NCBI RefSeq assembly: GCF_004798865.1
Contig: NW_025336087.1
Location: 48,256,428-48,320,427 of the forward strand
Source: Varanus komodoensis
Lineage: Eukaryota > Chordata > Lepidosauria > Squamata > Varanidae
Length of the DNA stretch: 64,000 nt
Direction of reading: 5' to 3'
The notes beneath the pieces are model-generated. The model was not told the DNA's origin and did not search any database. It saw nothing but the letters and a program-made list of their open reading frames with translations. Positions 45,194 through 55,073 of this stretch are shown in pieces. The position numbers and the translations under genes were made by a program. Position 1 is the first letter of the stretch. Every line of letters starts with the position of its first letter.

Positions 45194-45560
45194 ACCATTA
45201 AACTCAGGCACTTCTCTTAATGGCAAGTAAAGTTAAGTCCATTTGGAGTCACTTGTTTATGCTTAAAATAACATTGTCTCCCCATACCCGCACATTTAAT
45301 TTATTTCCAAGAGAAATAAGAGAAGCAGACAACCCTTAAATCATGTTTCAATTTAGCTTATTTTGTTGGACAATGCATTAATGAGCCTTAAGGAACTGCC
45401 TGCAAATGTTTAGTATTTAAAAGGGATCTATTTTCTTAACTGAGAGACGTACATATGCCACAGTAAGTGCAATTTTCAATTACATGTATCTGTGCATGAA
45501 TTAGGAGAGCCTTTTTAAAAAATATTGCAGTGAATTGATTATTTCTTTGTTGAAGATATA
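45194..45560. promoter_or_regulatory. Candidate conserved non-coding element
   Basis: Repeat-free and AT-rich, with CACATTTAATTTATTTCCAA, GACAATGCATTAATGAGCCT, GTGCAATTTTCAATTACATG and GTGCATGAATTAGGAGAGCC. Homeodomain-type cores (ATTAATGAG, CAATTA, AATTAG) cluster here. Inference only. Confidence 0.25.
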
Positions 45561-45599
45561 AGGCTATAGTGGCATGCTCATCAATAGAACCAGAACCTT

Positions 45600-45905
45600 G
45601 CTTTTTGAATTCCAGACTTAATGGCCTTCACCAACTGGAGATGACTAGGAGGTTGTAGAACTTCCCCATTCTTCATACTTTCTATGTACTCCCCTGGTCG
45701 ACTCCCACATTTTGACTTCTCAGCTGTCTGGGAGATGTATATAAGTTCCCATCTGTTGAGGACATGTAGTGAAGTCTCTTTGGAAAAAGAAATCTTCATC
45801 CTTCTGGACAAGAGGAATGCCTGTTGCCAGATCAAACTTGACAAGGAATCGGTGGAACATTCAAAACCCTGTGGAGTGATTACCACGAGCCATCTAAAAA
45901 GGGTG
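45600..45905 (+). mobile_element. Second Ty3/gypsy-type fossil, short
   Basis: Bases 45763-45890 match 33787-33915 closely: GAAGTCTCTTTGGAAA, GAAATCTTCATCCTTCTGGA, CAAGAGGAATGCCT, AAACTTGACAAGGAATCGGT, CCCTGTGGAGTGATTACCA. The product includes EIFILLDKRNACCQIKLDKE. It lies on the same strand as the first fossil. Only about 130 bp are securely homologous. It is broken and old. Confidence 0.75.
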
Positions 45906-48760
45906 GGAATCTCACCATCCAAGGGTCAAACCACATATGGAGAAACATTCATGGGACACAGGGTAATGGTGAGCTGAGTTGAAGATAAAAGGGGGTGGTG
46001 CCAAAACTACCGCCATGTTTTAGCTTAAAGGTCTTATGCCAGTCACTTAGACTTGGGAAAGATTTTTGGTATGTGAGAAAATACCTGAAAGCAAAGCAAG
46101 GAAACCATGCAATGAAGGGTAGATGGGAGAAAGAAATGGGGTCAAGGGGAGAAGAGAGATCATTTTTGGTATGAAACATAGCGATTACTTGAGGATGGAT
46201 GAAAATGGCATATTCGATCATGAAGATAATACTATAGGAAATATGGATTGGAGATGGGAAACATGAGGCCTTCCAGATACGATTGGACTGCATCCTGTTC
46301 ACTCAGCACTGACTAAGCTGGCTGGGGGTGTTCCTTAGTCCTGGATTAAATTCAAAGGTTCTTTGATCCAACCCTGTATAGAAGTACATATATCACCATG
46401 ACACCTTGAACAAATGCAGCTTGCCATATATATTGATTCCAAAAAACTCATTTTTCTAGGCCTGACAGACCAGGATTATTTAGTTCTTCAAAATCAGTGA
46501 AAACACACATCTATAAGAAAGTAATATCCATTTTTTTCTTTGTTAAGAATCAAGTCTCTGACTATCACACAGAATGAAAAGTGTGGTGCTTATTTGTTTA
46601 TGTATAACTCAACTGGTTGGCTCTGTTGCCCCCTGAAACATGGTAATATCTCATCCACTGGCCTGCCTGGAAGGTTAGTTGTGCTATTTCTCCATTGTTG
46701 TGTCATTTCTTATAAAATGATATTGTCAGAACTGTATTCAGATAAGCTGTAGCATTACAAGCTCATACCGTCTCCAAGTTTTTCTTTAGCATGGTGGCTA
46801 GAGAGTTATTAGCTATACGGAACATATAGAAAGCTGGTGCCATGTGACAGCAATAGCATCATCATCATAATTGTCATCCTCATCATCTTGTGAGAACAGC
46901 ATCTTTCCCACAAATACCTGCAATACTCAGCATTCACCAGTTCCTAACGTGTCTGATTTTGCCCTTCACACAGTATACTTGCACCAAGTATTTCTTTGTT
47001 TTCTATACAGGCAAGCAGACTCAAGGTGAAAATTAAAAGAAAAAGAAGCAATCCATGAGCAGCTTAATTATTAGAGAGCTGCTGCAGATGTGAGCTTTCT
47101 GAAATCAATTCTGGATTGAAAAGGAAGGAGGGTTGTTGATGTTTTAAAACTTGTATTACTTTAAGAATAATCTAAATCATAGTACACATCTTCCCTAGAG
47201 ACCTTGTGAGTCACTCCAGTCACTTAGAGGAATTGTAGAATACACACACACACACAGACAGATAAAATTGTAAACATTTTGCTATATTTATCTCAGTGCC
47301 CAATCACTATCAATAATGCAAATCCATGCAGGAGGGTCCCCCACTCTTGTTTATCCAACTATAAAAATGTAGTCCAGATAAAATTCAGAAATCAGGTTGA
47401 AAGGTGTACTTCCAGGCACAGCTCTTCTACCTGGAACATCAACTGACAGCAGATTTTCTGCAGGCTTTAAAAACTCCTCAAACCACAGACTCTTAACAGG
47501 AGTGCCAGCATAACCTGAGCTCCTGTATAGCAATGTGAACTCACAGCTATAATAATTAAGCAATTAGGCATGACAGAGAGTTGTGAGTTTCCCGAGATAA
47601 TCACCCCCCTGGAGTATTACAAGTCATGATCCAGAGATAAGTGTTTTTAATCCCCGAAGGGCGTGATTAAGTTATGATAACCACACACCCCCAGAGTAGG
47701 TTTCTAACTCATCTAGAAATCTTTTGCCTGAAACAGGAGGAGGAGGAGGAGGAGGAAGAGAAATGTCTGTGGCTTTGGGCGGAAGTTCTTGCTGTATACG
47801 ACTGGATGAAGTTGCCACAAATTAAGAAATTTAAAATACACAACAGCCTCATAAAAGGAACCATCAATCCCATCAAATTTAATCTGGGGAGGAAAAAGGT
47901 TGATGAAGCTACTGATGCACTACTTCTGTTGTTAGTGCCACAAAAGAAAAGTTTTGAGATCTGAAAGTCCTAAAGAGTCCCATTAAAAAGGCCAGTTCAC
48001 CCTTCTTTCAAGATACGTTGACTACAGTGACATCAGTACACAGCCATGTTTTCAATGACTTGCTGGGCATTGTTTCTATTGACCCTGGTGCAACAGAAGT
48101 ACCTGTGTGTTTAGAGATGCACGTATATATGGTTATAGTCCAATCGCTCTCTGACAGCAACAGCGAAAAACTTTTCAACACCGAAAAGGTCTCCAACAGA
48201 GAATAAAAAGGAAGAAAGGAAATGGGGGTGGGGGGTGTTGAGGAAAGAGGCAATGCAAAAGAAAGGTAAGATGAGCAAGGAGCCAACGAGGGGGACAGCA
48301 AACAAGAAAGAATACGATGGGGAGTGTTGGGGGGGGGGGGCAAAAACATGAGTGTCCAGCCAAGGGGAGATGTGCCAGGTGTTTAGGGCACCAGCCAACA
48401 GCTGTGCCCTCTGCCTGGCTACTCCATTTGATTCCGCTTCCCCCCACCAGTTCTGGATTTCCATTCCCATCCCCTTCCTAGTCTCATCCAGGATTACATG
48501 CCCACTGAGCGTACTCAGCCCTCATCAGGCTGGTTTTGGCTTCCCAGCAGCACCCTGTCTCAAGGATTTTCTAGAGATTCCTTTTGTATTTCAGCAAATC
48601 ATGTGGTTCCTTTCAGCCTGCTGATGCTGCTGCCCTTTGATGTGAATGGGATGGCTTATTTACTTATTCATTTGTTTCGCTTCTGTACTCCTCCACAGTC
48701 AAAGCTCTCTAGGCAGTGATATAAACATATGTTATATAATACAATATGTAGATAGGATTA
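45906..48760. other. Unassigned stretch with simple repeats
   Basis: Simple sequences: (CA)n at 47241-47256, (AGG)n at 47735-47757, and a run of 12 G at about 48329-48340. GATAATCACCCCCCTGGAG (47596-47614) and GATAACCACACACCCCCAGAG (47675-47695) are similar to one another. Overlapping 90-119 codon frames at 48.0-48.6 kb on both strands have no domain. Confidence 0.35.
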
Positions 48761-48851
48761 GGTGTGTGTGTGTGTGTGTACACATACACATATGTGTATA
48801 AACACATACATATGTATATGTATATTACATATACATGCATAATTTTATTGG
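48761..48851. repeat. Compound (GT)n / TATACA microsatellite
   Basis: (GT)10 at 48761-48780 is followed by ACACATACACATATGTGTAT and ACATACATATGTATATGTAT, an imperfect palindromic purine-pyrimidine alternation. Confidence 0.9.
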
Positions 48852-48887
48852 CTGGTCCATGACCAATTGATTGATTGATTGATTGAT
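48842..48887 (+). repeat. LINE 3' end with TGAT tail (remnant)
   Basis: TTGGCTGGTCCATGACCAAT followed by TGATTGATTGATTGATTGAT is like the end of the element at 60.9-61.2 kb (TGTAATGGTCTATGGCTAAA then the TGAT array). Only about 45 bp are left. Confidence 0.5.
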
Positions 48888-51599
48888 ACATATATAATTT
48901 TTACATTTTTAGTGTTGCAATCACTTTTCTGAGTGGTGAGATGCCTGAGAGACCCCAGACTTACCTGGCCTTGGTTTCCTTTGGAATACTATCATAGAGG
49001 ACTCACTGGTGTTTTGCAATGAATGCTGATTTTTAACGATTCAGGGGGAGGACAGGCAGAGCCCAACAGGGTAAACATGCCAAAAGCAGATTCCTCTGTT
49101 GCAGATCTCCAAGCAAGGCACCGGCACCGGCACCAACATGTTCAGAGGCCCAAATCCAACTCAGCCCCCTCTCTCTATCATCTTGATTCTTATTCCCTGA
49201 CTCAGCTGCCCACCAGCACCTGCATTTCTCATGCATAGCACCACCTGCTGCCTGGGCCCCTGCCTGCCTTGCTTTCCTGCCACTGCTCTCCTCCAGCAAA
49301 GTGTTACCTGCCAGCCAGCCTTGCAGGAGCTTGCTGACCTACAGTAGCTGTGATTTGGACGCTGCTTCTCCCTGCTCTGGTCTATTTTTCTCTACACTGC
49401 AGGTGCAAGATCCCAGTTGAAGGCCTAGGACAGGGGAATTCCTGATGTTCTTGAGCCTCTTACAGAGCCCAGGTGTTTAGCCCATTTCCTGAGATTATGT
49501 GCCCCAGACCTGCTGCTCCAAAAACTGCCCACTGATAGACAACCTTGAACCATGCCCACTCTCTGGTGCCATTTTATGGCTACTATTCCTATTGCCCATG
49601 CCCTCCTCCTCGGGCCAGTTGATTTCTAACTCTTCTCTCCCACACACCTGGGTTAGGGCTTGTTTTCAACTCTGAAGCAGTTCCTGCAACTACTGACACG
49701 GTCACATCCTTGGAGCAGTTCTGCTCAACCCCGCTCTTCTCAGCACCATCTGCCGCTATTGTCCACCCACCAGATGCTGTCCTGGCCAAGGGGGTTTTTG
49801 AGATGGACATGACAGTGCAACTGTGGAGCTCCTTCCCAGTGCCTTCCCCAGTAGCCACCCCACAGAACTGGTCTAGTTCTCCTATTATACACTCCTCAAG
49901 AGCAGGTAGCCCCACCTATTCCCCTCCCATTTTTCGGCAGGGAGAAGCAGCTCATCCAGTCTGACAGAACCCCCTCAGGAATTGGGAGCCATCATTCCTG
50001 GAGCAGTGCAGAACACTTTTCCTTGTAAGCTGCTGCTGCCAATGGAAGGAACAAATTACTGCTCAGAGGTTGTTCGCGCACTTGATAGCTGTTCCTCTCA
50101 AGGGCCCCTCTCTTGAGGAGGGGGCACATCAGTCCCCCAGGCACACCATGCTTGATCTGGAGCAGCTCCCTGGCTGCCACAGGAGACCTATGTTGTAGCT
50201 TGAAGGCAAGACTGAGGACTGCCTTCTTCCAGAGCTGGTCCAGCATCCCAAATAGCCAGGTTCACCACTCCCAACCCTTCACCTGGAGTAGATCTTTGCC
50301 AAGCCCAGGAGCCCCACTTTCCCAGGTTCCCCCACAGAGAAGGCCTCTGCGAGGGACACAACTGCACATGTCAAGCATCAGCCCATTCCTCTAGAAGAGG
50401 CTCTGGTGGCACCAGAAGAGCCCACGGCTGAACCACCTAATGAGGCATCTTTGTTCACAAATGGCCAATGTGCATCACAGCATCATAACAAGCACAAAAC
50501 CAACCAGGTCAGCTTGCCAGGGACTGGATTACTGCCATGAGAGAACACTTCTCTCAGTGAATCCAGAGCCAGGCGTGCTTTGTCCAGTGTCTTTGCAAGA
50601 ATGCTACCGGACACCCATGACCTGTGGATGCTGGACAGCTTGAGTGGCTCCAAGGTGGAGCTGGCTTGTGTGTCTCACTTTCATTTCTGGGAAGACAGAG
50701 TGAGCACCAGGCATGCAAGGTGTGTTCACCCAGGCCCAGGAATGGGTCACCAGCCAGTGTTGCCATATACATAAAGGAGGTGAAAGCAGACATTATATTC
50801 ACACTGGTAGTGCATTTGCACAGATGCAAATGGGGAGGCATTTGAGAGGGAAAACCCAGGAGTCCTACTCTGTCCTCCCTAATCACTCGCCTCATCATGC
50901 GTAGCTTCCTTCCCTGACACCCTTCTCATCCCCTTCTTTGCAGCCAGAGCAAGGTGCCTCTTGGAGAAGGTAGGCATGCAGGTGGGTTGTGAAATGGGGA
51001 GAGAAATCTTCTAACAATGGGAAGGAAGGCTAGGCTGCTGTAGACCCCAGTGAGCCACTGGGAAAAACAACTCTCTGGTGATCTGCTGGAGATGGGGGCA
51101 TTTGGCTCTTGGTGTCGTTTGCACGGGAGCAGAGCTGGGGGCGGCAAGGCCAAGGGAAGGGCATCTGGTGGCGTGGCCTGGGGCTGGCCTCCCCTGGCGG
51201 CTGAGCAAAGCAGTGGCCAGGAGAACAGGGGGACCGGGGCAAATGGAAGAAGCTTGTGAGCTGCAGGACAGGCTCTTTGGTGGAGAAGGAGCTGAAGGGG
51301 TGGGGTGGCAGAAATGGCAGCCAGGAAGCAGGCTTGGGGAAAGCACTGCATGCCCAGCCTGTGAAGCTGACTGCTGGGGAGTGGGGAACAAGCAGGGACA
51401 GACCGATGAAGAAAAAGCTGGTGATGCAACAGCTGCATAATGGACCTTGGGGCACTGATTCTGCTGCAAAGGCACCTGGGATAAGTGCTGCTGCCCCATG
51501 GAGCCTGAGAGAGGGATTGGAAGGAGACAAGGCCAGAAAAAGCAAACCCAGGACAGGAAGTGCTGCTTAGGCCTGTGCCCTTGTTGTCATGTGAGCCAC
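48888..51599. other. Unassigned, GC-rich in 49.05-51.6 kb
   Basis: This is the most GC-rich part of the window outside repeats. Between 50.92 and 51.57 kb both strands are open for 100-171 codons in several frames, which shows a lack of TA-rich stops rather than a gene. None of the products has a domain that I know. A proline and serine-rich plus-strand product near 49.7-50.4 kb could be part of an unrecognised transposon ORF. Bases 51459-51483 are shared with 24.02 kb. Confidence 0.35.
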
Positions 51600-52500
51600 C
51601 ATGATTTCAAACAGAGGCTTGCGGCCCTTACATTTGGTGCTGATCAGTCATCACTACCTTTATCCTAATTAGCGAACAGACTAAACTAACTTCAGTTTAG
51701 AAGCCTGCCAAAAGCAGCTTTTATACGTAATGAAAAAAAGTGCTTAGAACTGTATGAGTTCAACCCATGTCTCCTTGAAGTAGAAGCCATCATAATAGCT
51801 CAAGGTCTGATCAGAACATTTCTCTCCTTTTGTCCTCCCTTAGAAGCTGCTGCTGGGAGACCCGCCACTGAAAAACATATCTTCACAGAATACCTCTCTG
51901 GAAGTGAAAGGAATTAAATTACAAATTATTGTTTTTTGCAATTCAGACAAGAGAACTCAAAGCATTGGCAAGATATTCGTTATGGAACCGTAAAAAGAAA
52001 GTGGTATTCCTGAAGCATGAGAGCAAAACCTCTCTGACGTTGCATGAAATCAACAATGGAGGCAAATGCAGTTCTTAATAAGGTATGGAATAAATCAGCT
52101 TTTCCTTCCTCTTCAAAATAATGTACACTGTTTTCAATTTGTAGGGAAACAATTCAAAATGTTAAATACCTCGGTGAAAAGGTTGCCATAAATAAAAGTT
52201 TCTGACAGATTATTTAAAAGATAGGCTCATAGTTCAAACTCTCTAAGATCAGCCTTCAAAAGCTGTCAAACCCCTTAATAATTTTTGTTTACTGACGCTT
52301 AGCTAAATGTAGCCTTATACTACACAAATCACATCTGGGAGAGTAATAAAAATGACCAGCCTAAGTGGTCCTTTCTTGATGAAATTGAAATTTATGTGTC
52401 AGAGATCACATACTTTTTTTTTACTTTAAATAATCACTGGGAATAGAGAGATGAATAATAATTAAGCTTCCTTGCCTTCAGTCTTTAATTCAAAGGGGTT
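51600..52500. promoter_or_regulatory. Candidate conserved non-coding block
   Basis: About 900 bp with no recognisable repeat, AT-rich and rich in words such as TTATCCTAATTAGCGAACAG, TTATACGTAATGAAAAAAAG, GAATTAAATTACAAATTATT, TCTGACAGATTATTTAAAAG and AATAATAATTAAGCTTCC. Homeodomain (TAATTA) and MEIS/TALE-like (TGACAG) cores are frequent. The abrupt change from the GC-rich, unassigned block upstream is notable. Inference only. Confidence 0.25.
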
Positions 52501-52944
52501 TGAAGGAAATCTTAAGTGCATAATAATGTTACTCCATTCCCCAAATTCACAGAGTATATTCCTACACTTCCTTGGGTATAAAAGAAACCTGTGCTACCCA
52601 TGTTATATGAAGAACTGCTTATGCAGGACAAACATTTTAATGAACTAACCATATGGTAAGGATAATGGCTTGGATGTTGACTTGCTTTTCCATGGACAGT
52701 CATTTCCTCAACTGAGAAGAGGTTTCTGCTAGCAGAAGGCTTGGTGGTGATGTTTTCAATTCCCATCTCCCCTACAGTTCTGCACAGCACCTTCCAAGCT
52801 GCTCTGGAAAGTCCCCAAGCACAAAGGTTTTCTGGAGGCTGCAAAAGGAGGGGGGAATTGGCAAAAATGGCTCCCCCCCCCCGCACCCCGCTGTCAGCAG
52901 CCGCATCCTGTAAATGGACTTTTCTTACTATAGATCCAGGCACA

Positions 52945-53047
52945 GTTGAAAGACCTTGATATATTTAGCCTGGAGAGGATCAAGAGAAGACATGGCAATG
53001 GTCTTCAGATATCTGAAAGCCTTCCATACACAAAACAAAGCGGAGTT

Positions 53048-53107
<60 letters not shown>

Positions 53108-53365
53108 CCCAGAACTCAGGGTTAGAACCAGTAGGTGAAAATTACAGGGAAACAGAAAACCTCTGTTTTCCCCTCTTCAGGGGGAACTCCTAACAGTGAG
53201 AGCTGTTCAGAAGTGGAACAAATTTTCTCAGAAGGCGATGGTCTCTCTTTGGCTGAAGCTGTTTGAGCACAGACTGTCCGTCTGTAGCTGCACCCAGCAA
53301 GGACTGGTCCAAATAATCTCCAAGGTCTTAGGATCCAACTCTGCAATTCCATGATTGAAATGGAG
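52945..53365 (+). repeat. CR1 LINE 3' end, subfamily B, carrying a (CT)n expansion
   Basis: TATATTTAGCCTGGAGAGGA, then CAAGAGAAGACATGGCAATG and GTCTTCAGATATCTGAAAGC correspond to the CR1 block FSLEKRRLRGDMIAIFKYLKG. After the CT array come GTTAGAACCAGTAGGTGAAA, GAGAGCTGTTCAGAAGTGGA ACAAATT (SVQ.WN motif) and GGCTGAAGCTGTTTGAGCAC, then GGATCCAACTCTGCAATTCC ATGATTG, the 3' end. The (CT)n lies exactly where CR1 has TTCTCTCTTGCTCCAGAGG, so the array grew from CR1 sequence. Confidence 0.85.
53050..53103. repeat. (CT)n microsatellite inside CR1
   Basis: About 26 uninterrupted CT units, followed by a short C run. Confidence 0.97.
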
Positions 53366-54594
53366 ATTTATTCTTCACCAAGTATGTTGGGATTGTTCTA
53401 GAGCACTGATCAGATCTGTTTGCCAAAATGGGTAGATGGCCACAGCATGTCTCTTACACAAATTGCAAAGCCAGACTTACACTGAGGAGAGAAGACATGT
53501 AGAGTCCTCCACAGTATCTGCCCAAATATTATGCCTGTCTCAACTCTTCCCTCTTTAAGCAGCACAGAAAGAATCAACATGCCTTAGTACAGGCTGGAGG
53601 GAACTTCATGGCTCAACCAACCTCTTATCCTGTCAGCCACTGAAAGTAAGATTTAACCCTAGTCGAGCGAGTTAAGGATGAAAGATAATCCTTCATTCTG
53701 CATTTCTGGCTTTTGCCAGTTTAATCTAGGCCTGTAATTGTATTTTAATATCGTTTTTAGTATATAATAAAAAACAAAGCTGAAGCAAATGATAACCTAA
53801 GTCCCTGGACATGTTCATTGTTGTAAGCAAAGCAGGCATGCCAGATGTTCAGAGATTATTGATGCGAGGGGAAGAGGGAAGGCGGCCTTTTGCAAGGGGG
53901 AGGGAAAGGTAGCTGATTGTGTGTGAGTACAGAGTTTGGCTGTGGACATTATGACCCCTTCCACTCCCCCTCCAATGGAAAAAGAAATTGGTAGCAGCTT
54001 GAATGAGTGGTGTGCTCTAAACTGAAGAGTCTTTCACATAGACTTTCCTGAAAAACTCAGAACAGATAAAAATACAGCATGAAGAGCCTTGTGCAGTCAA
54101 ATGCTTCTGTGAGGATTTATTGCCTCCCAACTTTCCCTATGGCGGCAGCTGCTGCAAAACCAACAGGGCTTGAGTGCATTGGGCTGGGGTAGAGGTTTTG
54201 GACCTGTGAGAACATTTAGCAATTGGAACTATGCATTTGTTGCTGCAGGAAGCCTAGCAAAGGTCAAGGTGACTGAGTACAAGGCAGAGGTGGTTGCTGA
54301 ACTCCAGTGCACTAAACAAATCTGTTGACTCAGAGTTTTCAGGGCCAACTGAGGCTTCCTCCACTGTAGGAAGTGGCCAGTATGAAAATGTGTTAATTAA
54401 AAAATTGGGGGGTAGGGTCACTTGGCAGCTGCCAAGAAAGGTGTATAGGAGGCACCTTGGTGCACATGGGCACTGCTTTGCATAGCCTCGCATTAGACAA
54501 AAGCATTTTTTTTCCATCTATTGCTATTCTATCCCTCACCCACCCACCCACCCATGGTAATATTGCCTTCTAAGGGTTTCCTGTGACCATACAC
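53366..54594. other. Unassigned stretch
   Basis: A (CACC)n-like run lies at 54537-54553. Nothing else recognised. Confidence 0.3.
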
Positions 54595-54742
54595 TAGCCT
54601 TCCCCAACACAGTTTCCTCCAGATGTCTGGGCTACAACTTCCAGTATTCCTGCTCATTGGCCAGTCTACATACACCTGATACAATCAGATACTCAGTTCC
54701 TAAGTCCAAAATACCCACAGGACACCAGATTGGGGAAGACCA
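54595..54742. mobile_element. Palindromic MITE-like element
   Basis: The left arm AGCCTTCCCCAACACAGTTT CCTCCAGATGT is mirrored by the right arm ACAGGACACCAGATTGGGGAAGACC (written in part; 54717-54742). The inner part GGGCTACAACTTCCAGTATT CC is the ACTACAACTCCCATCA-like core of a common squamate palindromic element whose ends read CCTTCCCCAACCTGGTGCCC TCCAGATG. The middle of the right arm has decayed. It has no coding capacity. The superfamily is uncertain, possibly hAT. Confidence 0.7.
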
Positions 54743-54869
54743 TCATACCAGGATCTGTACCAGCACCTAAACACTGCTTCCAAAGGAGCAGACAGGAAGT
54801 AGCACCTTTTAGACCATGAAGTTGATCCCTCACAAACTCATGGTCTTGGTGGAAGGACCACAGATGGGT

Positions 54870-55073
54870 GAGGGGCCATGTTTCAGTGAAGGGGGCACCT
54901 GCTTTGTTTGCAGAGCGTCCCAGCCAGGTTCAGTCCTGGGAATCTGCATGTAGGTCAGGAAAAGCCCCCCCCCTCCCCCGGACCCCTGGAGAGCAACTAC
55001 TTGTCAGGGTCAACAATCCTGGGCTAAATAAGCCAATGGTGTGACTCCATACCAGGCAGCTCCTGAGTTCTTA
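54870..55073 (+). repeat. tRNA-derived squamate SINE
   Basis: The head AGGGGCCATGTTTCAGTGAA GGGGGCACCTGCTTTG keeps the tRNA-like layout (GGGCTGTAGCTCAGTGGTAGAGCA in better copies), with a B box AGGTTCAGTCCTGGGAATCT. The body is GGACCCCTGGAGAGCAACTA, CTTGTCAGGGTCAACAATCC, TGGGCTAAATAAGCCAATGG, and the end ATACCAGGCAGCTCCTGAGT TC. It has the complete block order and is nearly full length, with a C-run expansion at 54965-54978. Confidence 0.85.

Noticed and set aside
51030-51545. 171-codon minus-strand open frame
   Set aside because: Other frames of similar length overlap it on both strands, the product is low-complexity (S, P, L, C rich) and has no known domain. GC-rich composition explains it.
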